NCBI GenBank assembly: GCA_024364735.1
Contig: JAGFNQ010000289.1
Location: 620,001-684,000 of the forward strand
Reading direction: 5' to 3'
DNA length: 64,000 nucleotides
Origin: Boesenbergia rotunda
Lineage: Eukaryota; Streptophyta; Magnoliopsida; Zingiberales; Zingiberaceae
The translations under genes were made by a program, and so were the position numbers. Under the pieces are notes generated by a model that was not told where the DNA came from, ran no database searches, and was given only the letters and a program-made list of their open reading frames with translations. Below, piece after piece: positions 44,757 through 56,858 of this stretch (the stretch's first letter is position 1; every line of letters starts with the position of its first letter).

Positions 44757-46456
44757 AATTGAGCTTATGTGAGAAGAATGATTAAAGAATGTATCAACAT
44801 ACATTAATAAAATCCTATTTATTTTTCGAATTGAATAACCATTTTTATCAATTCGGGAGATTGTAGGAACATCTCCAAATAGGTTGATATCCAACCATAG
44901 ATAAGAACAACCATGACTGTGGCCATCAAGTTATTCTTAACTATGAAGGTAGGTAATTATACCGATTACATATCACATATATGTAACTATCATTTTATGC
45001 TATCAACTAATTGAATGTTTGCATAAATCATTGGGTTGTTAACTCATTAACAAGTATGCAACATTATACATAGCACCCAACTGCACCTCTCTTTACATCG
45101 ACCTTGGCTGTGGCACAACAAATCGATGCGGCAAGCTTAAGACTGACCCATTAATCAAGAAATAGTTTTAATATGGTTGGAGCTCATTCAACCGTTTAGC
45201 CAGGCTTGAATGTGTCCAACAACCAAAACTAAGGATTGACCTCTAACTCCAACTATATTATTCATAAACTAATTCCATGGTTTGAACATGTTGAGGTTCA
45301 AGCCGGGCATGGATGTGTCCATCAACCCAAACGAGAAACAAAACTCTGATTCTAACCATATTAATGGAAGGTGTTGGCCTTAATATTTTGTAAGGGGTTT
45401 TGGGTCTCATCCTTTCTTTTCTAAGCACATTCATGATATTATGTCATGACTAACGATTTCCTTAATAAAGTATGTATGTGACTTAATTTATCAAGTCTCA
45501 TTAATTGAATTAGGAACCGGATTTCCTAATTCTAATTTTCATACTTTATTGAAGGAATTGTTTTGGGAAACAATTTCCTAAATTGTCATAATCAATTTCG
45601 AAAATAATATGTTTTAAGACTTTGATTTCTCTAAATCAAATCTTATTAAATTAAGAGAGAGATTCCCTTAATTCAACCACATATTATTTTCATGAAAATC
45701 TCTTTTAAGAAAACTCTATAGGAAACCATTTTCCTAATTAATTTTGGAGACAACAATATGTTAGAGCATCACCTCTTAAATCAAATTTTCAAAATTTGAT
45801 CACATATTTTTATTCATGGATTCATTAATTACAACAAATTGTTTTCTAAGGGTGGCTCCCCGAGGCTCAGATACCCAAAGAAAAGTAATTTGTCGTAAAT
45901 CCAATTGGACGGCTCCCCAAGGCTCAATCCAAATCAAACATGACAATTTCAATTAAAATTGGGAAATTAAATTACAACAACTAACTTTAAATTAGACGGC
46001 TCCCCGAGGCTCAATCCAAAATAAAGAATTTTGTTGTCAATTTAAAAACCAATTCAAATTTAATTGTCAATTAACTGTCCATGAATTTGTCTAGACTTTC
46101 TTAAAAGAAACTGCCCAAAATTGCGAGATTTTATAATAGGTTTTCAGAATAATTGTAAGTTTCTGGTACAAAGAAAACTTACATATTTCTAAAATTGGAA
46201 AATTTCTAAAATAGAAAATTTTCCAAAGTTGGAAAGTTTCCAAAGATGGGAAGTTTTCACAATTATTATAAAAATTTAGAAACTAGGATATTTCTAAAAG
46301 TTTGCGAAATTTCATGAGGATTTCCAAACTTAGAAATTCCTAAATCTAAAATTTATTATAATTGGAAAGTTTCCATAATTGAAAATTTTTTCCAAAATTG
46401 AGATTATGACAAAGTTTTCCGCAAAACAATTATATGATTATGTCGAACACTAACCG
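44757..46456 (-). other. Long 5' leader of the nested copia
   Basis: This is about 1.7 kb between the primer-binding site and gag without a credible frame. It contains three copies of GGCTCCCCGAGGCTCA (near 45853, 45910 and 45998 on the plus strand) spaced 55-90 bp apart, and inverted GGAAA/TTTCC-rich segments at 46190-46260. Confidence 0.75.
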
Positions 46457-46468
46457 GCTCTGATACCA
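46457..46468 (-). promoter_or_regulatory. Primer-binding site, initiator-Met tRNA
   Basis: The minus strand reads TGGTATCAGAGC, one base after the 5' LTR. Confidence 0.95.
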
Positions 46469-46469
46469 C

Positions 46470-48931
46470 TGTTGGGACCGGGTGCATGTTGACAAGGATA
46501 CGGGTTCGTAAAATTTTAAATTTTTACGTGCAGCGGAAGAATTAGCATAAAATAATTTCTCAAATTACTTTAACTACGTATCTAGCATGCAACCTTATGA
46601 TGTGTTAACATGATCATAAATTAAAAACTTGCAGAAAAGTAAACTAATTTACTTAGTACCTCGCGTAACTCGAAGTAAGGGACGAGATCCAACCATAGCG
46701 TCCCTTGGAAGCTCCGCCTCTATTCGCGTCCACGCCGAGTTCTCTTCGGGATGACTTCGCAAAGTCACGAGTTTTGTGCCGACGAGAACTACTAGATTCT
46801 CTATTGGCACAACTAGAAGATCAAGAAAGAAGAAAGGAAACTAACCGTCAAGAATTGGAATCCAAATTCCGGGAAAGAAGGAGATGCGTTCCGTTTCTTC
46901 TTCTTCTTCTTCTTCTTCTTCTTCCCTTCTTGATGGAAGCTTGAGCCGGCCCTAGGAGGAAGAGGCGCCGGCCCTAGGTGGAGTAGCTTGGGCGCCGGCC
47001 CTAGGAGGAGGGGATGTGGGCGCCGGCCCTAAGGGGAAGGGAGAAGAGAATAAGAGAGAGAGAGAGAGGGAGCTACTAATCTCTTGATAACTCAATTGAT
47101 TGGAATTCAAAGCTTGCCTTTGGTTCCTTTATATAATAGCATCTCCCTTGCCAAGTCTCCCTCTTAACAGAATTTTCATAAGAAATTTATCCTATAAATT
47201 CTCTTATGAATTATTCTGTTTAAGCCAAGTTTTATTATAACTAACTTTATAATAAAACAAATACTTCTCTCTTTTAATTATGGAATAAATTTTCATAAAA
47301 TTTATTATATAAATTTTCTCATCATGGAAAAATCAATTCATAATTGATTTTATAAAATAAAAATAAACCATTTAAAGTTTATTTTAATCTCCATAAAAAG
47401 AATAAATTTATTATATAAATTTTTCTTTATCATGGAAAAATCAATTCATAATTGATTTAATAAAATAAAATAAACCAATCCATGGTTCATTTTAATTTCC
47501 ATAAAAAGAATAAATTTATTATATAAATTTTTATTATCATGGAAAAATCAATTCATAATTGATTTTATAATATAAAAATAAATCATTTAAAGTTTATTTT
47601 AATTTCCATGAAAATAAATTTATTTATCCATAATTTTATAAAACAAATCGCACTTGATTTATTTTATTAATTAAACCAATTAAATTGGTTTCTCCCCTTT
47701 GTATTGGCCGGCCAAACCAAGAGGGTGGGCACCCTCTTTGGCCGGCCACTTCAAGCCCGATCCCTCGCGAATTAAACTCATTTAATTCGCCCAATAAGCC
47801 TTCAAAAGACTTAGCCATTTTTAGCTTCCATTGCGCCTCTAATTAATTCAGATTCGACTTATTTCTCTTGATCGGAAAATTCAATTTTCAACTCGTTTTA
47901 AATCCCTCGGATTACTCGTAGTGCGTGTGACTAAATAGGCTTTCGATTTATGTTGGCCGTCTATAATCAACTAATTATAGAACGATCATGAGTGGCACCT
48001 AGTAGTACATCATGACCCCCAATTAATCGAAAGATCAACGGTTGATCTCAGAAGTAATTCTGAAACCCTTCAGCAGCTCTAATGAATCGTGCCTCATTCC
48101 CTTCACCACCTTATACCCACTTGGTTCAGGACATGGTCTGTTTGTGTCAGTCCCCACTAGACTGACTACGTCACACCTAGCCCAAGTAGTTTCTTTCTCG
48201 TCCTTTGGATTTCTAATTACTCTCATGTATTTAAGAGACTCGCACTCTAAACATGATTTGCTCTGGCCAGAGGCTTTGAGTAACAATCCGACGATAGGCC
48301 TGGGTATACATCTCCTCGCAAGGAGTGGTGAATCCTTTGTAGGTTGTTCAAACATCTTCGGGCACTTCGGCTCATACCCAATCATCCTGGGTCCACACCT
48401 CCTTGGAGATGCTTGCTTAAGATGTTAAAGTATAAGTCTCCATGACCAGGATGACTTGAACACGGCAAGTCAAAGGAACATCGCACTTAAGCGCAGTAAG
48501 AACTTCATTGACAAATCTATGTAGATTACCATATGAAGTTTTACAGCTAGTCACTCCAATGAACTAGTTCCCTTAACTAGCATCCATGTTTATCTCCGGA
48601 CATCCCAATGTCACCAACCAGTGAGAATCAGCTGATTAGAGAATAACCCATGCTAGTCTCAACAGAATTGATAGTGTCCGTTTTTATCAATTCATCGACT
48701 AGGGATAATTTCAATACTTCACAATTGCACATGTAGAGATAATCACTAGTTGTGATCCCATCACAAATTCTCTTATGCTGTGAATTGTATTGTGGACATT
48801 CAGTAGATGAGTTTAAGATCCCAATCAAATACACAAACATGTATACTCAAATAGTGAATTACCATTTATTAAAATAAATGTTTACAATCATAAGGCGATT
48901 GCCTTAGGACACTTCTCTCATATCACTAACA
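46470..48931 (-). repeat. 5' LTR of the nested copia
   Basis: It is the partner of 38686-41168. The TATA region on the minus strand is near 47127-47136 (plus strand ctttatataa). A (TTC)n tract is near 46897-46923. Confidence 0.96.
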
Positions 48932-48936
48932 GAAGC

Positions 48937-49882
48937 CTGAACCCGAACCTGAGTCTAACTCAGACTCAGACTCAGAAGAAGAAGGAGATCAAACTAAACT
49001 GGTCCGGCTCTCTCGAAGCTACTACAAGGAGCTGAAGAACCGAACCAACAAACAGAAAACCAGCCGAAGAAAGGACGAACCAGCTGAACCCGCAAACAAG
49101 CCCAATGTGACCTGCTATGAGTGCAAGAAAAAGGGCCACTACAAGTCAGAGTGTCCTAACCTAAAGGAGACTAAAAAGACGAGAAAAAGAAGGCACTGCA
49201 AGCAACCTGGGACGAATCCTCCTCAGAAGAAGAAGAAGAGGCACCCCAGTCCAACCTCCTAGCTCTGACCGCCTCAGATAAAGTCGAGACTGAGTCAGAA
49301 ACAGAACAAGAGGACGGCGAGCTGACCTTCACAGAAGACGGAGAAATTAAGGTAACTGGTTTTAATAGATCGCAATTAAGTAAATTAATTTCATTTCTTT
49401 CTCGAGATTTGGCAAAAGCCAAACTCCGAGTCGAATCCCTCCGACAGGAAGTAAAACTCCTGAAAGAGGGATCTGACTCTAAACCCTTAACCGAGAAGGT
49501 TCAGGAAGGAACTCCTACTCAAGTTGATAAACTTGAAAAGGAAAACTCCTCCCTGAAAACTCAGGTTAAGGATCTTAGATCAGCATTAGAACGATTTACA
49601 TCTGGTTCCAAGGGTCTTGACATGATCCTTGGAAAACAGAAATCAGTTCTAAATCGATCCGGACTGGGCTATAGAACCAAATCCCGGCAAAGATCTTACT
49701 TTGCTGTACTGAATCAATCCAGAGGTAAAATTCAGGCATGGGTACCCAAACCATACCTGAACAAACCGACTGGATCAAATCAGTATTGGATCCCCAAGGA
49801 CAAGATTCACATCTTGCCTAACCATCACCGTGGCTTTAGTCCAGGGGAAGCCAAACTGAAAACTATATTCATTATTAGATAA
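48937..49882 (+). pseudogene. SIRE-like gag, C-terminal part
   Basis: After the nested copia, gag resumes with an acidic stretch (PEPESNSDSDSEEEGDQTK), SYYKELKNRTNKQKTSRRKD and a complete CCHC zinc knuckle CYECKKKGHYKSEC near 49110-49155. A frame change follows. The second frame (49409-49882) is a coiled-coil region, AKLRVESLRQEVKLLKEG and LEKENSSLKTQVKDLRSALE, then GLDMILGKQKSVLNRSGLGY and WVPKPYL / YWIPKDKIH blocks, the usual C-terminal gag extension of SIRE-group elements. Confidence 0.9.
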
Positions 49883-50540
49883 AATTGTTATTCTTGATTG
49901 CAATATGATTGTTTACTTGTTTATTTAATTTCTGCAATTTACCATGCTTAGACCTAGGCTAGTTTAAGGACTAAACAAACTTAGCTGAAACTTGACAACA
50001 TAGTATTGGGTGGAGGTGAGATGATAGTACGTTAGGGAAGCCAATTTGGTGGAACTAGCCGAAGCTACCGATCCAAGACCCAAACTAGTTAGACCAGAAA
50101 TTTTTCAAAGAATTTTTGAAAATGAAATTTCATTAAAAGGCTTTGTCAAGAAAAGGGTGGATGATCCCATAAGGCTACGGCCAAAGAAGGCCTAGTGCCT
50201 CGCCAAGACCTGGAAGCTAATTTTTGAAATTCAAATTCAAAATTTTCTTTGTCAAATTCGAATCTAACACAAAATTTCAGTTATTTGTAGATTTAAACAT
50301 CTTTTCAAAAATTTTCAAAATGAATTAAGTTTTCAAAATTTAATTGTTTTCAAAATTAATAAAAAAAATTCAAAACAGTCTTAACTATCAAAACCTGTCT
50401 CACGAAACCTATAAGGCTAACGTGATTGAAAACCCTAAATTTGGGTGAGACAGACTAAGCAGTGAAACTCAATTTAAGCTATTCCTGACTCTAGTTGGAT
50501 CCAAATCAAGAAAACTCTTTATGTGTAGGAACATAAAGAT
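49883..50540 (+). other. Non-coding or degraded gag-pol junction of the SIRE-like element
   Basis: No sustained frame is seen. It is A/T-rich with repeated CAAAATTTTCAAAA-type runs around 50270-50370. Confidence 0.6.
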
Positions 50541-51161
50541 TTGGACCAATGGATGTTGGATAGCGGTTGCTCCAGACACATGACTGGAGATAAATTGAAG
50601 TTCACCAAGCTCAAGTTCGAAAACCTAGGCTCAGTGGCATTTGGCAATAATGCTACACTCAAGGTAATTGGGTCAGGTAATATTGAACTTAAATCCGATT
50701 TCATTATTAAGAAAGTTCTATTGGTTGAAAACTTTAATTTTAACTTGCTTAGCATAAGTCAGTTATGTGATTCTGGTTATATAGTTACTTTTAACAATTT
50801 TAACTGCCTAATTAGAAATGTGCAAGACTCAGAAATCATGCTTAAGGGCACTAAGAAAAATAATGTATACACTATCAACCTTCCCCTTGTACCCAAATGT
50901 ATGTTAACACAATTAGAACAATCAAACCTCTGGCATAGGAGATTAGGTCATACCAATCTGAGAACTATCTCAAAAATTACCCAACTTGGCTTAATCAAAG
51001 GTATTCCCAAAATTAAAAATAATGAAAACCTAATATGTGAATCTTGTAATCAAGGTAAACAAACCAAATCCAATCACAAACTAACCCAATCTGATTTAAC
51101 TCAAACTACACTTGAACTCCTACACCTTGACTGTTTGATTCACATGGAGCCAAGTCACTAA
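50541..51161 (+). pseudogene. SIRE-like protease and integrase N-terminus
   Basis: The stretch opens with the copia protease site WMLDSGCSRHMTGDK, then SVAFGNNATLKVIGSGNIEL, LLSISQLCDSGY, the pre-integrase domain and an HHCC zinc finger, LWHRRLGHTN...CESCNQGKQ. The core begins with LELLHLDC (first catalytic Asp). It ends in a frameshift just after HMEPS near 51155. The next residues (SLSGNRYCLVIVDDYSRF) are in another frame. Confidence 0.93.
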
Positions 51162-51462
51162 GCGGGAACCGATACTGCTTAGTAATAGTTGATGATTACT
51201 CTAGGTTTACCTGGGTTAGGTTTCTAAAAGCCAAAGATGAAACCCTAAACCTATTTAATGAATTCTGTAAACTAATTGAAAATCAAAACGACACTAAAAT
51301 TAAAAGACTTAGGAGTGATCACGGGGAGAGTTTGAAAATCAACGATTCGAGGAATTCTGTAAGGTAAATGGGTACCTACATGAATTTTCATGTCCTAGAA
51401 CCCCCCAACAAAACGGGATAGTCGAGCGAAGGAATAGAACATTACAAGAAGCCGCTAGGGCT
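51162..51462 (+). pseudogene. SIRE-like integrase core, frameshifted middle
   Basis: This contains LVIVDDYSRFTWVRFLKAKD and KRLRSDHG (second catalytic Asp). Near 51327 a one-base loss in a G run changes frame before the FENQRFEEFCKVNG-type block, and QQNGIVERRNRT (third acidic residue, Glu) is in the downstream frame. Confidence 0.9.
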
Positions 51463-53298
51463 ATGCTCAACGAATTCAATCTAGCAAACCAATTTTGGGC
51501 AGAAGCCATTAGTACGGCTTGTTATGTCCAAAATAGGGTTTTGATTAACAAGCGACACAACAAAACCCCCTATGAACTGTACTACCATAGACTCCCAAAC
51601 CTACACTACCTAAGGGTCTTTGGATGCAAAGTCCATATCATAAACACCAAAGACTATTTAGGAAAATTTCAGTCCAAGTTAAACCTAGGTACCTTCCTAG
51701 GATACTCAACAACAAGTAGAGCCTATAGAGTTTACAACAAACAAACTAAGAAAATTGAAGAAACAACAAACCTAATTTTTGATGAAGAAATCAACTCAAC
51801 ATCTAATAATCCAGATTTAACTTCATCAAACTCTGACCAAGAAAATAATGAACAAACTATTGAACCCTTAAACGAACTAACCATTGAAACAATTAATGAG
51901 TCAACTGAACCAAGTATCGAACCAACAAATGAACCAGCCCAAAGAGTCGAATCAAATAGTGAACCAAACCGACCAGCCGGACCTGAGGCTGAACCAAGCT
52001 CTAGAAGAACCAAGAAACCCAGACTCAGTCACCCAACCGATCAAATTATGGGTGATCCAACTCTAGGAGTCAGGACTAGATCCTCCTATAGAAACCTTAG
52101 TCAAATAGCTATGATATCGAAAATAGAACCCAAAAATATAGATGAAGCCCTACCTGACCCTGACTGGATCATAGCTATGCAAGAAGAATTAGCCCAATTT
52201 GAGAGGAACCAAGTCTGGGAACTAGTGCCTAAATATGAAGGCAAATCCATCATAGATACTAAGTGGGTCTTTAGGAATAAGTTGAATGATCAAGGAGAAA
52301 TAGTCAGAAATAAAGCCCGCTTAGTAGCAAAGGATTTCAGCCAAGTAGAGGGATTAGACTACGATGAAACATATGCCCCAGTAGCTAGACTTGGGTCTAT
52401 TAGAATGTTGTTAGCCTTTGCATCCCATAAAGGATTTAAATTATATCAAATGGATGTAAAGTCAGCCTTTTTAAATGGATTCATTAAAGAAGAAGTCTAT
52501 GTAGGACAACCCTCAGGGTTTGAGGACTTAGACAAACCTAACCATGTTTATAAACTAACCAAAGCGTTATATGGGCTAAAACAAGCACCTAGGGCCTGGT
52601 ATGAACGGTTATCAACCTATTTAACTTCTAAAGAATTTAAACAAGGCCAAATTGACTCAACTTTATTTATTAAAACACTAGGAAAAGATATATTTATTGC
52701 CCAAATTTACGTAGATGACATAATCTTTGGATCCACCAACACCAACTTCCTAAAAGAATTTGTCAAGATAATGGAAGATGAATTTGAAATGAGCTTAGTT
52801 GGTGAGCTTACCTTTTTCTTAGGACTACAAATCAAACAAACTAGGGATGGTAACTACGTTCATCAATTCAAATATGCTAAAGAATTAATAAAGAAATTTA
52901 AAATGGATAACTCTAAAAGCATAAATACCCCTATGGCCACTAATGTAAAAATAGATAGTGACCCTGATGGTAAACCAGTAGACCTTAAACTCTATAGGAG
53001 TATGATAGGTAGCCTACTGTACCTTACAGCCAGTAGACCTGACATTCTTTTTGCTGTCGGGATGTGTGCGAGATACCAAACCTGTGCTAAGGAAACGCAC
53101 TTAGCAGCCCTAAAAAGAATACTAAGATATGTAAAGGGCACCCTAAATGTAGGGATCTGGTATCCTAGGACCTCATCTTTTAATTTGATAGGATACTCAG
53201 ATTCTGATTATGCTGGATGTAAATTAGATAGAAAGAGCACAAGTGGAAGCTGCCAACTGTTAGGTCAGAGTCTAGTTAGTTGGTGCAGCAGAAAATAA
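51463..53298 (+). pseudogene. SIRE-like integrase end, reverse transcriptase, RNase H start
   Basis: This 611-residue stretch covers the integrase C-terminus (FGCKVHIINTKDYLGKFQ, GTFLGYSTTSRAYRVYN), a linker rich in Glu, Asn and Pro (about residues 105-200), RT with WIIAMQEELAQFERNQVWEL-type start, ARLVAKDFSQVEGLDYDETY, LYQMDVKSAFLNGFIKEEVY, LYGLKQAPRAWYERL, the catalytic QIYVDDIIFGST and ELTFFLGLQIKQTRDG, then RNase H with YSDSDYAGCKLDRKSTSG. It stops at TAA (53296-53298) after WCSRK, where Gln is expected. The remainder follows in frame. Confidence 0.95.
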
Positions 53299-53652
53299 CA
53301 CTGTGTAGCTCTATCCACAACTGAAGCTGAGTATGTGGCCTTAGGAGAGTGTACTGCTCAACTGTTATGGATGATGCACACACTTAAGGACTTCCAACTC
53401 AACTACACCCAAACTCAAGTATTTATTGACAATATAAGTTCAATTAATTTAACTAAGAACCCAATCCAACACTCCAGAACCAAACATATAGAAGTCAAAC
53501 ATCATTTTGTAAGAGACCATGTAACCAGGGGTGAAATAGTACTCAAGTATATTGACTCTAAATCCAACCTAGCTGATATATTCACAAAACCCTTACCTGA
53601 ATCTGAGTTCAGCTCACTAAGAAGGCAGTTAGGATTGTGCTCTGTAGAATAG
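53299..53652 (+). pseudogene. SIRE-like RNase H C-terminal part
   Basis: It is in frame after the stop: LSTTEAEYVALGECTAQLLW, FIDNISSINLTKNPIQHSRT, KHIEVKHHFVRDHV, SNLADIFTKPLPESEFSSLR, with the natural stop after RRQLGLCSVE. The EAEY and H-rich blocks are standard copia RNase H. Confidence 0.94.
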
Positions 53653-55000
53653 ATTAATTTTTTTTGCATTCCTTGATTTAAATTTTTTTTGAAAAACTGT
53701 TTTACTTAATTTCAAAATCAGTTTTCATTTTTTTCGACTTAGTTTTATTTATATTTTAAAACTACCCCCTTTCAAAATTAAGGGCTTTTTCGAAAATGGA
53801 CTTAGCCTAGGCCTTAACCCTAGAACTGCATGCACCTATAGACTTAGAAGCCAGCATCTCACAAGCACCTTAGGGTACTTTTGATTGATAACCTAGAAAG
53901 GGTTGAGATGCTTAGGTCTTTGCCTTAATTCAAGATACTTTAAGTCAGTGCATCTGTAGTAATTGGGGCACTAAATACAACTTACACAGCAATCAAGTTA
54001 AGTGTCAAGCTTAGAAAATCTAACTTGAACAGAAACACTTAACTTGACTAACCTTAGCAAAAACTACTGTTTCTAACAGTTAGTAAGTAGCTAATTGGGT
54101 TAGACAGGTCCCTATAGAGAAAATTGACTGATTTAGTTTAAGTCTAATTATGAATTGGTTCAGTAAAGCAAAATTTTATTTATTTCCTTTATGCAATCAT
54201 ATTTCTGCTATATTTATCTTATTTTGATATATGGCAAAGGGGGAGAGATAGGAAAGGAAAGAGAAAAATTAATTTTACTTATTCAAAAAGGGTTCAAAAT
54301 TTAAATTTTTCCTTTATTCAAAAAGGTTTCAAAAATTTACTTATCTTTTATTCAAAAGCTTAAACTTTTCAAAAGCTTTCACTTATCCTTTATTCAAAAG
54401 CTTAAACTTTTCAAAATTATTTTTCCTTTATTCAAAAAGGTTTCAAAAATTTACTTATCCTTTATTCAAAAGCTTAAACTTTTGAAAATTTACTAAAGTA
54501 CTTAAGTTCTTAAAGCTTTCAAAATTTTGCCTAAGTACTCTAGTTTCAAAATTTTTACTCAAGCTTTCAAAATGTTGCTAAGTACTCTAATTTCAAAATT
54601 TTTACTCAAGCTTTCAAAATTTTGCTAAGTACTCTAGCCTTTCAAAATTTTCTTACTTAAGCTTGTCAAATTTTTTCTATAAGTACTTTAAAGCTTAAGT
54701 TTTTCAAAACTGTATTTCTTACTTAAGCTAACATTTTCAAAACTCTTGAGTACCTTAAAGCTTAAAACTTTAAACTTTTTAAGTACTCTAATTATGCTTC
54801 AAAAACTCTCCTATGTACTTTTAACTTAAGTTGTTGAAGTACCTAAAACTTAAGTTTTTCAAAGTACAAGTAAAATTTTTTAACCCCACGAATTTTTGAA
54901 AAATTTAGGGGGAGATTCCTTCCAGGGGGAGGGAACAAAATTTAAAACTTTTTCATGTTTGCTTAAACTTAACTTTTTGAACTAGGGTTGCCATAAATCA
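53653..55000 (+). other. 3' non-coding region of the SIRE-like element
   Basis: No envelope-like frame is present. From about 54287 to 54900 it consists of degenerate repeats of CTTTATTCAAAAGCTTAAA, TTTCAAAATTTT and AAGTACTCTA-type units. Confidence 0.85.
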
Positions 55001-55013
55001 AAAAGGGGGAGAT
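55001..55013 (+). promoter_or_regulatory. Polypurine tract of the SIRE-like element
   Basis: AAAAGGGGGAGAT lies immediately before the 3' LTR; the identical tract is at 61817-61829 in the gag-only element. Confidence 0.92.
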
Positions 55014-56345
55014 TGTTGGTGCAGAATGCACCCAAGTCAAACCTGTGTTTTGATAATGGCAACATAGGTCAAAAGTTAAGTCTTTCTTGTTTTCTAACAA
55101 GTTAATCTAGTGTGCAGGAAAAGCCCTAGCGAAGGACTGCTAGGCACTGGCAAAGGAATGCCAGGGAAATAAGCCCTAGCAAAGGACCGCTAGGCACTGG
55201 CGAAGGAATGCCAGAGTCAAAAACCCTAGCGAAGGACTGCTAGGCGCCAGGCGAAGGACAGTCTGGGACTGAAGCCCTAGCGAAGGAATGCTAGGCACCG
55301 AGCGAAGGGCAGCTCGGCATCCAAGACCTGACAAAAGACCGTCAAGCAAAAGTCCAACCAGAGGAACGGTTGGTATCAGGTAAATTCTCCCGAGAGGAGT
55401 AGGTGAGGACGCGTTCCCCGTCGAGGGAACAGTAGGCGTCGGTTCGACCTAGGGCTCCATTTTGGAGATCAAAGTCAGAACCAAAACAGCTAAGGCTGTA
55501 TAAACAAATATTTTATTGCTTTATTGTGTTTTGGACTAACCCTGGATGCAGGACCAAAGGAAGGAGTGTCTACAGCTCAGATAGCCTCAAAGGAAAGAGG
55601 TAGTGGCTGAGTAGGGCGCCCGGAGTGTCCCGGGCGCCCCCAAGGTGCATACAAAACAAGTAAAGAGAAAAAGGGTTCGAATAGATGCTGGGTCGGGCGC
55701 CCCCGTGCTCCCGGGCGCCCCCCTGCGCTGCGGGCGCCCCCATGCGCAACCTCGAACCAGAACCCCTCGAAGCCAAGGAGATAGAACTTTGACCCGGTCA
55801 ATCCGGGCGCCCTGAGCGCTCCGGGCGCCCCGGTCAAAGCGGATCCAGAGGATAGACGCTGACCGAGACCTCTGCGGATCAAAGGCCACGTGGGAGGCGC
55901 CCCCGACGTCCCGGGCGCCCCCAGGCCCTATATAAAGGGCCTTCGACCAAGGATTCAGAGCATCAATTCTCTCAACGCCTCAAAGCTCTTCTGCTCTCGC
56001 GCCTTGTTCCGAAAACTCTCCAAATCGAGCCGACGACGTCCTGCTGCCCTGAAATAACCGATCTACTCCGGACGTCGGTAAAAGAGCTATTTTAAAGTTT
56101 ACTGTACGTAATTATAATTCTGTAATCTTTTGTAAACGACTTTGCGCCTGATATAGAATTGCCCAAAGTAAACGGTCAACGACCGTGGGCCTTGGAGTAG
56201 GAGTCGACACAGGCTCCGAACCAAGTAAAAACAACTACGTCTCTGTGTTATTTTTTATTTTCCGCTGTGCACTTGCTCTTAATTTTCCGAAAGAAAGAAA
56301 ACCGATATTCACCCCCCCCCCTCTATCGGTTCTATCGATCCAACA
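55014..56345 (+). repeat. 3' LTR of the SIRE-like element
   Basis: It is the partner of 36250-37760, nearly identical outside the GC-rich zone. The hairpin array is at 55125-55373, with one unit (CCTGAC/GTCAAG) now mismatched. A single 18-bp GC unit lies near 55816. The TATA box is at 55929-55937. Confidence 0.96.
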
Positions 56346-56350
56346 TTAAT

Positions 56351-56812
56351 ATCATCCGTGTACTAATGCAACAGGACCGCATTCTCAAACTTCATCAGGT
56401 GCACTTCTGGATTTGTGACTCCTCCATACTCTGGAATGGAGAGGGGTCGGATGTTCTTGGGGACTGGCTCTTGAAGGACACGAAAGGAAAAGGGGAATCC
56501 GATGCGGTTGGACGAAACTTGGTTAGCCGGGGCCTTTCTCTTGTTGAGTATTGCGCGACTAGAAGAGACTTCCAATGGGTCGGACTGACCTGCACCCTCC
56601 ACTGGGCCAAAGAATGCTTGAGGGAAATAAGGACTACCACTCAGACGAGCCTAGCCCTCCGTTCCAACACAGGCAGCCGTCTCAGATGGACCTTCCTGAG
56701 TCGGACGGTCGTCGGTCTTCTGTTGTGCTGCTAGCTTTTGAGCTTTAGCGGCCACCGGCAACTCAAAATCTTCTTGTGAGAGAGTAAGCATCACCTTGTT
56801 GGAGTCGTTCAT
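56351..56812 (-). pseudogene. Tat gag, N-terminal part
   Basis: The start is ATG at 56812 (MNDSNKVMLTLSQEDFELPV, AAKAQKLAAQQ). After a stop near 56651 it continues in the same element as GFPFSFRVLQEPVPKNIRPL, IPEYGGVTNPEVHLMKFENA and LLH. TAG follows at 56363-56365, where Gln is expected before YTDDIK. The SIRE-like element inserts at 56346. The remainder of gag is at 35866-36249. Confidence 0.88.
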
Positions 56813-56836
56813 CTTCGTCTTTCGATCAGACAGAGA

Positions 56837-56854
56837 TTCCCACAAACGGTGCCA
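56837..56854 (-). promoter_or_regulatory. Primer-binding site of the Tat element
   Basis: The minus strand reads TGGCACCGTTTGTGGGAA four bases after the LTR end, the form usual for Tat-group elements. Confidence 0.8.
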
Positions 56855-56858
56855 AATT

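Larger units (their letters stand above)
38686..48931 (-). mobile_element. Ty1/copia element nested in SIRE-like gag
   Basis: The target duplication gaagc is at 38681-38685 and 48932-48936. LTRs are 2483 bp (38686-41168) and 2462 bp (46470-48931), nearly identical, which suggests recent insertion. An initiator-Met primer-binding site lies at 46457-46468. The coding frames are gag remnant, protease, integrase, RT and RNase H on the minus strand (44730-41369). The 1.7-kb leader has no frame. gag carries a large internal deletion; one in-frame stop and one frameshift break pol. The exact copia lineage is uncertain; the gag start and integrase resemble the Tork/TAR side of the superfamily. Confidence 0.95.
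36250..56345 (+). mobile_element. SIRE-like Ty1/copia element with a second copia inside
   Basis: The target duplication ttaat is at 36245-36249 and 56346-56350, in Tat gag. LTRs are 1511 bp (36250-37760) and 1332 bp (55014-56345). There is an initiator-Met primer-binding site at 37763 and a polypurine tract at 55000-55013. gag begins at 37992, is split at 38685 by the minus-strand copia, and resumes at 48937. pol covers about 50541-53652. Removing the nested 10.2 kb leaves an element of about 9.85 kb. No envelope-like frame follows RNase H. Breaks include two frameshifts in integrase and one stop in RNase H. Confidence 0.95.
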
